This document shows, piece by piece, positions 1 through 8,185 of a stretch of DNA of 10,442 bases (positions are counted from its first letter, which is position 1; each line of letters begins with the position of its first letter). The translations under genes and the position numbers were made by a program. The stretch comes from an uncultured Saprospiraceae bacterium (GTDB lineage Bacteria > Bacteroidota > Bacteroidia > Chitinophagales > Saprospiraceae), in assembly GCA_937894165.1 (NCBI GenBank), contig CALCSX010000145.1, forward strand, positions 1-10,442, written 5' to 3'. The notes under the pieces were generated by a model, which was given only the letters and a program-made list of their open reading frames with translations, was not told the origin of the DNA and searched no databases.

Positions 1-40
1 AAAAGATAGAGCGGATAGCCCGACCCGAAGGGACACACCC
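1..40 (-). repeat. Dispersed-type GC-rich element just past the operon end
   Basis: Read on the minus strand this element runs GGGTGTGTCCCTTCGGGTCG and then GGCTATCCGCTCTATCTTTT. It starts about 20 bases after the stop codon of the adenylating-enzyme gene. It contains a small CCC-TTC-GGG dyad (about positions 22-30) and ends in a short T run. From memory, closely similar GGGCGTG...TCGGGCTATCCGC sequences recur at gene ends across Bacteroidota genomes, but I cannot run a search. The stem is only three pairs, so it is a poor intrinsic terminator. I call it a repeat rather than a terminator. It is cut by the window edge. Confidence 0.45.
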
Positions 41-59
41 TAATATTTTCCCACATTTT

Positions 60-1352
60 CTATCTCTCTCTCCTGTCTATAACCATCCGCGGCTTTCTAC
101 TCTGCTCAGGGAAAATCAGTCTGTTCAGCTCTTCATGGCTGATCAATTCGATTCGTGGGGTCACGCGAAGTTTGGCTCTGAAATGGTCGTGGACTTCTTG
201 CAAAAAAGCCTCATCCGTCCTGGCGCCGGCGATCTTGATAAGGATGTCATCAGTCCCGATTTCGTTAGTTTGTATGATGATGACATGTCCGGTAATGGCT
301 TCAAAAGTGTTGAGGGCATCGTGCATGGCGGGCGGAAAAATGGTAGTGCCTTTGTACTTGATCATGTGTTGGGTTCTGCCGAGAACGGGTCCTATGCGTG
401 GGGTGTTTCTGCCGCAACTGCAAAGCTCTGTGTGGATCTTCACTAAATCCCCGGTTTTGAATCGAAGGAGGGGTAGCCCTTCAATGCCAAGTGTGGTTAC
501 GGTAAGTTCGCCTGTTTCTCCTGCTTCGACCGGATTGTCTTGCTCGTCCAATACTTCGGCAATAATGAGTTCGGGGTGCAAATGGCCTCCTTTTCTGTTC
601 TCACACTCTGTAAATGCGGTGCTCATCTCGGTGGAGGCATAGGTAGAAAAAAGTTGAATATCCCATCTCTCTGTGATCTTCTCCGTCAGACCGGAAGGTG
701 AAAAATCCTGGTTCCTGAGTGGCTCACCAATGCAAATGGCTGCTTTAACGGAGGTTTTCTGTAGGTCAATATTGTTTTTCTCAGCGAAATCGATCATTTT
801 CAAGAGAAAAGAAGGTACTGTCACGAGAAACTTCGGTTTGTTTGACAAGATGGAATCCCACTGGAATTCAGGGATGCCGGCGCCAGTTCTGATGACCCCT
901 GCTCCCAATTCTCGAATTCCGAGAAAATAAGCCAATCCCGCCATAAACCTCCTGTCCATTGTAGTCATCAACTGCAGCAAATCCCCTCGCTTCACCCCTG
1001 CACAAGCAAAAGAAATGGCTTCATTATAGGCCAGACGCTTCAGGTCATTCTCCGTCAAGCCAAAATTCACGGGTCTGCCTAAAGTCCCGGAAGTGCTAGC
1101 AAAATCGATGATTTTCTCTCGTGGTACACAAAAGAAATCCTCGTTGTGGTTCTGCAAATCTGTCTTGGTCGTCACCGGGATTTTGTGCAAATCTTCGAGA
1201 CTAGCGATTTCTCGAAAATCGATATTCTCTCTTCGAAACATCTCCTTGTAATACGGTGAATGCTGACTCAAGTAAGTCAAATGCTCCTTCAACTTCTCTT
1301 CCTGGAAAAGTTTGATTTTGGCTGCACTTTCCTGTTCGATTGCTGGAATCAT
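60..1352 (-). CDS. Phenylacetate-CoA ligase-like (PaaK family) adenylate-forming enzyme
   Basis: A 430-residue protein, the usual length for PaaK-type ligases, predicted cytoplasmic. Such enzymes activate an aryl or acyl carboxylate with ATP and pass it to CoA or a carrier thiol. Visible motifs are the phosphate loop STSGTLGRP (86-94), YASTEM (238-243, the A5 adenine/substrate motif), RFKTGDL (297-303, ribose-binding Asp) and a C-terminal basic segment SRKPRMVIDRR with Lys420 where the catalytic lysine normally sits. Cys250, His257, Cys311 and Cys313 resemble the metal-binding cluster seen in many PaaK relatives. ATG is at 1350-1352 and overlaps the TGA of the upstream lipoprotein gene (ATGA), so translation is probably coupled. 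It is the last gene of the operon seen here. In a flexirubin-type cluster it could activate a cinnamate/coumarate starter or a fatty acid; this substrate is inference. Confidence 0.87.
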   Translation of the reverse strand: MIPAIEQESAAKIKLFQEEKLKEHLTYLSQHSPYYKEMFRRENIDFREIASLEDLHKIPVTTKTDLQNHNEDFFCVPREKIIDFASTSGTLGRPVNFGLTENDLKRLAYNEAISFACAGVKRGDLLQLMTTMDRRFMAGLAYFLGIRELGAGVIRTGAGIPEFQWDSILSNKPKFLVTVPSFLLKMIDFAEKNNIDLQKTSVKAAICIGEPLRNQDFSPSGLTEKITERWDIQLFSTYASTEMSTAFTECENRKGGHLHPELIIAEVLDEQDNPVEAGETGELTVTTLGIEGLPLLRFKTGDLVKIHTELCSCGRNTPRIGPVLGRTQHMIKYKGTTIFPPAMHDALNTFEAITGHVIIIQTNEIGTDDILIKIAGARTDEAFLQEVHDHFRAKLRVTPRIELISHEELNRLIFPEQSRKPRMVIDRRER

Positions 1353-3010
1353 TTGATTTTTCTGTTAGTTTTGCGAAGGTATTTTTCGACATTTCTTCGG
1401 TCAGGCAAGGTAGTAATTTCTTTCTCAAGAGCAGTTTCAAATGACTGTTTTGCCTTTTGATATTCCTCATTTTCGTAGTAAATTCTTGCATTTTTATAAT
1501 GAACGACCCAAAAATCGGGGTTGAGGGAGCGATAATGTGCCAAAGAATCTTCTGAAATAGGTCTTTCCTCAGCAATTGCCTTATCAATTATTCTGTCGAA
1601 GACCCTGAATGCTTCATAATTTTGATATGCTTCGGTATAAAGAAATTCATCGGCGGGAATGGTCAAGGAGTCGATGAATAAGTTCTGCATTTCAGGTGGA
1701 TTTTCACCAAAAATATCATTCAAATCGTAGGCAGTAAAGGCGCCGAGCTGGTAGGGATTGGAAGAAACCCACACGCGCAGCTTTTCCGGTTGGAAAATGA
1801 TGGAATGGTGGGCGAGCAATTGGTTCATTGCCTTTTCGTTCCCGTAGCCAATGGCTCGATCATCGAGACCTTTCTTATCTCTGAGGATGGCAGCCAGGGA
1901 GGTGGGATTAGCCTTGGGATTTTCATCAATAAGTTCGGACATTCGGGCAAATCGGTAACTTGAGTGGCTCTCTTTCTTCTGTTTTTGGTTTCGTTTATCC
2001 TTTGCGAAGGATTCACTTTGGAAATGGTTTGAACAGACAAGCTCAGTGGAGTTGTTGACTTCAAAAATGCCCATATTTTCCGGCGAAACTTCGATCAAAA
2101 TGGCTTTTTTGTCCCTCGCACTGCCTATCATCAGTGATTCTGAGACAAAAACCTCACTTTTTGCCGCGATTTCGATGGCTTCTTCAATAGTGGAGGCATA
2201 TTGCAGGATTTCGCGAGCGAGGATGGAGACGGGCTTTTTGGCTTTGAGCGGAATGCTGGATTTTCCGGCGTTCATGGTGACAGTGAGTCCGTGATAATTC
2301 ATACCGGAGACGACACCGAGCATTCCCGGCCAGGTAGCCATCATAAAAGGGATTCCGGTGGAGGGTTTGAAGAAGGCGATAACTTTGTTGAGTGCGAAAT
2401 CGTCCCCTGCATAAAAGTCAAAATTCCTCCCAATGAGCAATCCGCCATCCTCTGTTTTTTCTCCCCACAGCGCCGTGGAAGTGCAACCTACCAGTGCCAA
2501 ATCTTCGAGCGCATGACCGATGTCGTGGGCGGCGTGGAGGTAAAGCGCGCGGATGTAGGGAGGGGCGATATGGTCATTTTCGGGGGCGGAAGTTCGGGAA
2601 AGCCCGTAAATTTCGGCTTTGTATTCCTCGGGCACATGAAGGTAAAGCTCGCGATTGTACCATTGTAGGAATTTTCTGAGTCGTTTTTGTTTTTCTTCGG
2701 AGGGGATAATCTCCTTTATTTTGTCAAAAAACACCCTTTCCTGCAAAAGTAAAATAGAATCTGCCAGGCCTCCGAAGATGAGTCCTCGCTCGAGCGGGTC
2801 GCCTTCGATGTATAGTTCCCATTGACCGTAGGGGTTTTTGTGTAGAAAATTATTGCCAATGGAGAAAGTGCTGTCGTTGTGGCGCGTGGGATCGGGGATA
2901 TTATTATTATAGGCAGATAGATCGGGGCGGTGCATGACGGATTTGCGCATTCCGCAGGCAAAAAGGCTAAGTGATAGTAAGAAGCATAGGATGTTTCTAC
3001 TGTTCTTCAT
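1349..3010 (-). CDS. C45-type autoproteolytic acyltransferase/hydrolase, lipoprotein
   Basis: A 553-residue protein resembling the Ntn-hydrolase family C45 (acyl-CoA:6-aminopenicillanic acid acyltransferase type). Residues 1-19 form a lipoprotein signal: basic start, hydrophobic core, lipobox Leu16-Phe-Ala-Cys19. It should therefore be exported and lipid-anchored. The likely self-cleavage site is Gly175-Cys176 in LALVGCTSTALWG, with Cys176 as new N-terminal nucleophile. GGLLIGRNFDF (189-199), with Arg195, Asn196 and Asp198, is the conserved segment that follows in the family. The region before Cys176 is long, about 155 residues after the signal. The C-terminus carries one TPR-like helix pair (NARIYYENEEYQKAKQSFETAL). 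The start overlaps the desaturase gene end by 14 bases. A role in attaching or removing an acyl or aminoacyl group on the pigment is inference. I recall C45 proteins in flexirubin clusters but cannot verify that here. Confidence 0.82.
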   Translation of the reverse strand: MKNSRNILCFLLSLSLFACGMRKSVMHRPDLSAYNNNIPDPTRHNDSTFSIGNNFLHKNPYGQWELYIEGDPLERGLIFGGLADSILLLQERVFFDKIKEIIPSEEKQKRLRKFLQWYNRELYLHVPEEYKAEIYGLSRTSAPENDHIAPPYIRALYLHAAHDIGHALEDLALVGCTSTALWGEKTEDGGLLIGRNFDFYAGDDFALNKVIAFFKPSTGIPFMMATWPGMLGVVSGMNYHGLTVTMNAGKSSIPLKAKKPVSILAREILQYASTIEEAIEIAAKSEVFVSESLMIGSARDKKAILIEVSPENMGIFEVNNSTELVCSNHFQSESFAKDKRNQKQKKESHSSYRFARMSELIDENPKANPTSLAAILRDKKGLDDRAIGYGNEKAMNQLLAHHSIIFQPEKLRVWVSSNPYQLGAFTAYDLNDIFGENPPEMQNLFIDSLTIPADEFLYTEAYQNYEAFRVFDRIIDKAIAEERPISEDSLAHYRSLNPDFWVVHYKNARIYYENEEYQKAKQSFETALEKEITTLPDRRNVEKYLRKTNRKIK

Positions 3011-4523
3011 TCAAGGTCCGATTGATTTTACTGATGAGATAATCCTTGCCTACCAATTCCGAGCAAGTCACTACAGCTCCGATGGTAACGCCAAGCATGC
3101 CGTGCATATTGATACTTTGACCGGTGAGGAAGAGGTTGGGAATCTTAGTTTTTGGTGAGATAAATGTCTTCATTGGATTGTCTGAATCCTTTTCATAGCC
3201 ATACATATTTCCGTTTTGTCCACCGATATAGTCTCTGTAGGATAATGGTGTTGAGGCGTGAACGGAGAGGATACAATTGCGGATATCAGGGAATTTAAGT
3301 TCTAACTGTACGAGAAATTTTTCTATTTTATCAAGTTTAAAATTCTCGTATTCCGGCCCACGGTCATCTTTTTCCGCAACAGTTCGATAAGTATCTTTCC
3401 ACTGCTCGACTTCTTGAAAATTCATATAAGTCATGGCAGTCATGTTCTCTGCCCATTCCTGTTGATCGTTTTTGACACCCATCGAAACCATATAACCTTC
3501 CGGCCAATCCATGGGGTTATATTCGGTAGCGGACCAAACCTTCGTGCTGTCTTTGAAATGGTAATAATTGTGATTGAGATAGGGGAATGTCTTCGGTTTG
3601 AAGACGATATAAATGCTAAATGCCGCAGGGGTGACCTCCAATCTTTCTATTCTTTTGTAGAAGGATTTGCGAAATTTGTCCTCACCCACCATTTTGATTG
3701 TTGCTTTGAGGTCAATATTGGAGATGAATTTGTCTGCGAAATAGGTTTCTCCAGCTTTTGTTGCTACACCTACTATTTTTTCGCCTTCGAAAATAAAGCT
3801 ATTGACTCCTTTTTCCTTATAAATATCGCCTCCATATTTTCGCAATTGTCGCACCAGCAATTTTGAAATCTGACTTCCGCCCCTCACCAGTCGCCAAGAG
3901 CTTTGGATGTATGAATTTACAGAAAGGGCATGGACGTAGAGAGGGGTTGTTTTACCATTTCCACCATAGAGAGAGTTGGAGCCGGCGAGCACAGCTTTAA
4001 GCAGGTCGTTGTCTGTCAACTCATCGAAGAATTTCTTTGCATTGATGGATAGAATCTGTTCATTGTAAGCTGAGCCTTTGTCAAGGTTGTAAAGGGGAAA
4101 TGAGTTACAAAGTTCGATTATCTCTTCGCAGTATTTCTTTAAAGTTTCTCTTTCTTCGGGGAAAAATTCACATAGTCTTTCGACAAAATTTTCATAGCCC
4201 TGCGCATGAGGGTAGCGAACCGGATCATTATCGAAAGTGATATAATCGTAGCCATTTTCATCCATTTTATGGAGCTGAAGTTCATCCATTATCCCTAAAT
4301 ATTGGAAATAGCTGTAAAGATTTTGACCTTCACTCAAGCCGCCGATGTAGTGAACTCCTGTATCAAAAATGGTTTTATCCCTCACAAAAGTCTGCAAATT
4401 GCCACCGTATTGCTTATTTTTTTCCAAAACGCAGACCTTTAACCCTTCTTTGGCAAGAATTACAGCTGAGACGAGGCCTCCCATGCCACTTCCAATAATT
4501 ATTACGTCGTATTTATTTTTCAA
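2997..4523 (-). CDS. FAD-dependent oxidoreductase, phytoene desaturase / retinol saturase-like
   Basis: A 508-residue flavoprotein of the CrtI/RetSat type. The N-terminus has the dinucleotide-binding fold: VIIIGSGMGGL (GxGxxG at 11-16) with Glu34 (VLEKN) at the end of the second strand to hold the FAD ribose, followed by GGNLQTF. The C-terminus carries the family's second FAD signature, NLFLTGQSINMHGMLGVTIGA (from residue 463). Members add or remove hydrogens across isoprenoid or polyene double bonds, so a substrate with a polyene chain fits the setting (inference). The start must be a TTG at 4521-4523. No ATG lies in frame back to an upstream stop, and the first internal Met (residue 14) falls inside the GxGxxG loop. 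This TTG overlaps the TGA of the preceding gene (TTGA), so expression probably relies on termination-reinitiation. It could equally act on a carotenoid made elsewhere. Confidence 0.88.
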   Translation of the reverse strand: MKNKYDVIIIGSGMGGLVSAVILAKEGLKVCVLEKNKQYGGNLQTFVRDKTIFDTGVHYIGGLSEGQNLYSYFQYLGIMDELQLHKMDENGYDYITFDNDPVRYPHAQGYENFVERLCEFFPEERETLKKYCEEIIELCNSFPLYNLDKGSAYNEQILSINAKKFFDELTDNDLLKAVLAGSNSLYGGNGKTTPLYVHALSVNSYIQSSWRLVRGGSQISKLLVRQLRKYGGDIYKEKGVNSFIFEGEKIVGVATKAGETYFADKFISNIDLKATIKMVGEDKFRKSFYKRIERLEVTPAAFSIYIVFKPKTFPYLNHNYYHFKDSTKVWSATEYNPMDWPEGYMVSMGVKNDQQEWAENMTAMTYMNFQEVEQWKDTYRTVAEKDDRGPEYENFKLDKIEKFLVQLELKFPDIRNCILSVHASTPLSYRDYIGGQNGNMYGYEKDSDNPMKTFISPKTKIPNLFLTGQSINMHGMLGVTIGAVVTCSELVGKDYLISKINRTLNEEQ

Positions 4524-7500
4524 ACTTTTCTTTGTGTTAGAAGGACAAAGTTAGTATCCTCTTCGAAAAGATCATAGTTAAGATCAAATAAAAAGCGGTA
4601 ATCGCAGACGGAATTAAGGATAATTATTTTTTGGAAAGAGTGGCCGGCGAGCTGTGGGGAAATTTCATCTTCATGACAAGGGGAGGTAATGAGAAGGACG
4701 TCACCTCGGAATTCTATTTCGTCGGGGTAGGTTATAGCGGCGGAATGGAGAATATAATTTTGTTTTGCAATTTTTCGACTTTCGAGAATGGATATCCAAG
4801 TCGTTATTTTTCTAGTCGGCTGTTGCAAATACAGCATCAAATCCCAAATTCCGAGGTCATTGCCTATCCTAAATATTTTAGCAGTAGAGCCAATCATCAG
4901 ATTTGCCCGATGATAATGCATTTTATTGGTTTCAAATTCCTGATTGGCCTCTCGTATAACATCTCTTTCTTTATACAAAAAGCTTAGTTGTATTTTCTTC
5001 TTGAAATAATCCGGCCCCTCCTCTCTAAAACGAATTGACTCAAATTTTTCTTTGAAGAATATAGAGGTTTGCTTGGTTAGTTTCTTAATGTCGGCATTTT
5101 GCATGTCCTCAGCCGGAATTCTCTGCCCTATTTCTATTGTTTGAGTGCCGGGGTATATGAAGAAATCGCCTTTAGGTAATACCAAAGGGTGCCCATGAAT
5201 ATAAATGGGGACAATATCAATTCCATACTTCTGAGCGAGGTAGAAGGCTCCTTTATGGAAACGAGAAATCACCCCTGTATGTGACCTGGTTCCCTCCGGA
5301 AAAATAATGACAGAATACCCATTTTCAACATCTCTCTTCAAAATATCCTCTCCGCCCTCAATGCCTTGAAAAACAGGATAATAGCCTGCCAACCGAACAA
5401 CTTTCCCGAAAATAGGTGAATTATAAACCCAATTATTCACTAAAAATACAAATCTATTGCTGATCAAACCTATACAAAGTGTATCCAAAAAAGAGGTATG
5501 ATTGGCGATAATAATAGCAGGCTTTTTAAAATCTTCAGCAAATGGATTTAAAACTTTCTTTTTAAGATATAAATTAGAGTATAAGACAGAAATAAAGAAT
5601 TTAGAGATAAAAAGCCGATACATCTCCTCCTTTTTCCTTCTCTTCAATGGCATTATTGTCATAAAAATCATACCCAACACGGAATAGAATATTCCACCTA
5701 AGCCGTAATACAAAAATGAGATCAATGAGTTTACAGCAATACCCAAAGGAAGGGGTGATTTACCCTTCTTAGATCTGTTACTGATGAAAAAGCTGAAAAC
5801 AGGCGGGTAAAATACAAATGTGATAAACATTGCCGCCAAAATTCCTATGAGAGAACTCAGTGATATAGATTTCAATGCCGGATGTTCTGCAAATATTAAA
5901 GCACCCAAGGCCAAAACGGTGGTTATGACAGCGAGAAGTATCGAAGTACGGTAAGTTTTCAGTACTTCCTTGCCGGTTGTAAATTCATGCTGCAAACCAC
6001 TGGTCATATAAATACTAAAATCGATGCCTATTCCTAGAATTAGTGTGGTTACTATAGTAGAAAATATGTTGAACTCTATTCCCAAAAAATACATTGCGCC
6101 AGCCGTAACCAAGCCTGTCAATACAATAGGAATCATGCTAATCAACGCCAATTCTACACGCCTGAAAAATATGAGCAGGATGATAAAAACAGCCAGAAAA
6201 GAAAGATTTATCAACAGCACAAAATCATCCCTGAGCCTGCCCAAAAACTGCTCATTCAAGTTTTTTCGATCCACTACAATGACTCCTTCATTGGAGAGAA
6301 GCTGAACCAAAGTATCTCTATTGGCTTCCTCTAGCTTTACAATCGAAGAAAAAGTGATAAAACCATCTTTTTCAGCGAAAAATTCCTCCAAAAACAAAGC
6401 ATCAACGGCTCTATACTCCTCCAAGCTCAAGGGCTGATGCTCCTCCTCTACCAGGTTTTTAAAGTTGATAAATGCATCTTGATTGAAGCCAAGACTTTGC
6501 GCTGAAATATTGATTTGTTCCCAGGTCACTTTTACTCTTTCACCTGTCCAGAACTCACTCCAACGAGCAATTTTCTCCAATTGATCCTCTTCAGAGAACA
6601 CCATTTCTCCCAAAGAGCTGAATTCTTTAAGGAGTCCATCTCTTTTCAGCTCTGCTAATTTTTGGTACAACTCCGAATTTTTAGCTAAAACTTCCTGTTC
6701 ATTCTCGCCATAAGCTGCCAAATAAATGGTTTTGGAGCCAATATTTCCTAGATTTTCAAGTTTTTGCTCTGCAATTTGTAATTCTTCAGGAACAAAATTG
6801 AGCGCAGCCAAATCATTGTTGAATGTGACCTTAGCGAAGGTAAAAAGACTTAAAATAATGACTACTAAGATAATAGAAAAGAAGAATTTATTTTTGTGAA
6901 ATGAGTAAGCAGCAATTCTGTCCAAAACGTTTTCCTTAATTTCCTCATGAGGATTGTACAGATGAGGAATGATGATCAAAGAAGCCAGGGCAGAAGCTAA
7001 AACACTGATGGATGCAAATATACCGAGATCCCTCAGCACTTCGGAATGTACAAAAAGCAGACATAGGAAAGCTACCGCCGTGGTAAGACTACTCGTCAAA
7101 ATAGGTAAAGTCACATTTTTATACAGGGTTTTCACATCCGTATTTTCCCGATAATGGGTGATAATGTGTAGGGAATAATCGATTGTCACCCCTAAAAGAA
7201 CCGCTCCAATACTTACTGAAATGGCTGATATTGAATCCCTTATTAAAAACATGATCGACAGTGAGAACAGCCCTCCAAAAAGCGCGGGTAAGAATAGAAT
7301 GAGAGGAATATATATTTTCCGATAAAATAAAATCAGAATCAACATTAGAAATGCAAAAGAGATCAGAACTGTTTTCTGAATGTCAGATTTGATCTGCCCA
7401 GCATTGGCTACCGCAATAAAAGGGGCGCCAAAATAGGAGATGCTCAGATCATTCTCGAAAATAGAATTTATAGTATCTCTAATTTTATTCAACTCGTTGA

Positions 7501-8182
7501 CAAAAATCTGATTTTGTTCCGTCTCAGTCCCCGACATCCTTGGTGTGAGGAAAAGTAGCGTAATATCGCCATCTAAGGTGGTCAAAAACCCATTTTTCAG
7601 TTCAAAATCTCCAGCGACCCCCATATCTCTCAATTTTTCCATGCCAATAAAAGAAAAACCCAAAGGATCATTGAGAATTATCCTTCCCGCCACGATTCCG
7701 GTAGGGGAAATTAAAGTATTGTAAGCATTTTGAATAGCAGATTCGATACTATCAGGTTGCAATTTCTGTCCTAAGTCCTCATAATCCTCCTCCTCTAAGA
7801 ATAGCGGAAGATTTTCGTATACAAAGTCAAAGGTTTGATCTATCTGCTCATCCTCAAAACCGCCCTGTACATCCTCAATAAATTGGTCAAGCGACTTTAT
7901 CGAATCAAGGAAAATCTCCGCTGCTTCAGCAAGAAGCTCCTGTCCCTCCTGAGTTTCAGCTTCGAAAATTACTGAAATTTTATCTGAAAAATTGAGTTGC
8001 TGCAAAGCTTTGGCAGTGATATCGCTCTGATCACCTTTGGGTAGAATTTTTGTAATATCCTCCTCGAAATTGGTGCGAGAAGCCAGGAAAGCGAAGAGCC
8101 CAAGCAAAGCGAAGAACGCAATTATTGCTATTTTCTTGTGCTTGCTAATTGTTGAATACAACCGAATGAATTGATTCTCCAT
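4520..8182 (-). CDS. MMPL/RND transporter fused to PlsC-type acyltransferase and degenerate methyltransferase domain
   Basis: A 1220-residue inner-membrane fusion. Residues 1-800 form an RND/MMPL exporter of two halves. Each has a TM helix (about 17-35 and 433-451), a large periplasmic loop and a five-helix bundle, with GVTIDYS (331-337) and GIGIDFS (717-723) supplying the intramembrane Asp335 and Asp721. Residues about 885-1050 are a lysophospholipid-acyltransferase (PlsC) domain with the HxxxxD motif NHTSFLD (His895, Asp900) and FPEGTR (961-966). The rest (about 1055-1220) resembles the class I methyltransferase domain that I recall ending such trifunctional proteins in Bacteroidota. Here motif I reads AKIFRIGNDLG (1101-1111), lacking the usual acidic residue, and the domain is short, so methyl transfer is doubtful. 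ATG is three bases after the DUF2062 stop. Its likely job (inference) is acylating and moving a lipid-like pigment or precursor. The gene is clearly AT-richer than the next two. Confidence 0.9.
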   Translation of the reverse strand: MENQFIRLYSTISKHKKIAIIAFFALLGLFAFLASRTNFEEDITKILPKGDQSDITAKALQQLNFSDKISVIFEAETQEGQELLAEAAEIFLDSIKSLDQFIEDVQGGFEDEQIDQTFDFVYENLPLFLEEEDYEDLGQKLQPDSIESAIQNAYNTLISPTGIVAGRIILNDPLGFSFIGMEKLRDMGVAGDFELKNGFLTTLDGDITLLFLTPRMSGTETEQNQIFVNELNKIRDTINSIFENDLSISYFGAPFIAVANAGQIKSDIQKTVLISFAFLMLILILFYRKIYIPLILFLPALFGGLFSLSIMFLIRDSISAISVSIGAVLLGVTIDYSLHIITHYRENTDVKTLYKNVTLPILTSSLTTAVAFLCLLFVHSEVLRDLGIFASISVLASALASLIIIPHLYNPHEEIKENVLDRIAAYSFHKNKFFFSIILVVIILSLFTFAKVTFNNDLAALNFVPEELQIAEQKLENLGNIGSKTIYLAAYGENEQEVLAKNSELYQKLAELKRDGLLKEFSSLGEMVFSEEDQLEKIARWSEFWTGERVKVTWEQINISAQSLGFNQDAFINFKNLVEEEHQPLSLEEYRAVDALFLEEFFAEKDGFITFSSIVKLEEANRDTLVQLLSNEGVIVVDRKNLNEQFLGRLRDDFVLLINLSFLAVFIILLIFFRRVELALISMIPIVLTGLVTAGAMYFLGIEFNIFSTIVTTLILGIGIDFSIYMTSGLQHEFTTGKEVLKTYRTSILLAVITTVLALGALIFAEHPALKSISLSSLIGILAAMFITFVFYPPVFSFFISNRSKKGKSPLPLGIAVNSLISFLYYGLGGIFYSVLGMIFMTIMPLKRRKKEEMYRLFISKFFISVLYSNLYLKKKVLNPFAEDFKKPAIIIANHTSFLDTLCIGLISNRFVFLVNNWVYNSPIFGKVVRLAGYYPVFQGIEGGEDILKRDVENGYSVIIFPEGTRSHTGVISRFHKGAFYLAQKYGIDIVPIYIHGHPLVLPKGDFFIYPGTQTIEIGQRIPAEDMQNADIKKLTKQTSIFFKEKFESIRFREEGPDYFKKKIQLSFLYKERDVIREANQEFETNKMHYHRANLMIGSTAKIFRIGNDLGIWDLMLYLQQPTRKITTWISILESRKIAKQNYILHSAAITYPDEIEFRGDVLLITSPCHEDEISPQLAGHSFQKIIILNSVCDYRFLFDLNYDLFEEDTNFVLLTQRKV
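4771..4789. repeat. Copy of the array core repeat inside a coding sequence
   Basis: TTTTTCGACTTTCGAGAAT on the plus strand is identical over 19 bases to the repeat unit at 10130-10148 of the array 5.3 kb away. On the coding strand it helps encode ILESRKI (residues 1132-1138) in the degenerate methyltransferase part of the fusion protein. The reading frame is not disturbed. The flanks differ from the array, so only the core is shared. Confidence 0.75.
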
Positions 8183-8185
8183 GCC

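Noticed and set aside
1..59. Intrinsic terminator after the last gene
   Set aside because: The CCC/GGG stem is only three pairs and the short T run is about 20 bases away from it, so it does not meet the usual terminator pattern.
172..642. 156-codon plus-strand frame opposite the adenylating-enzyme gene
   Set aside because: It is antisense to a gene with clear family motifs, and its composition and lack of motifs fit a shadow frame.
1201..1587. 128-codon minus-strand frame spanning the C45/ligase junction
   Set aside because: It overlaps two solid genes in another frame and its sequence shows no domain.
2201..2668. 155-codon plus-strand reading frame opposite the C45 gene
   Set aside because: It lies antisense to a well-supported gene, its translation has no recognisable domain, and it sits in the GC-rich patch where stop codons are rare by chance.
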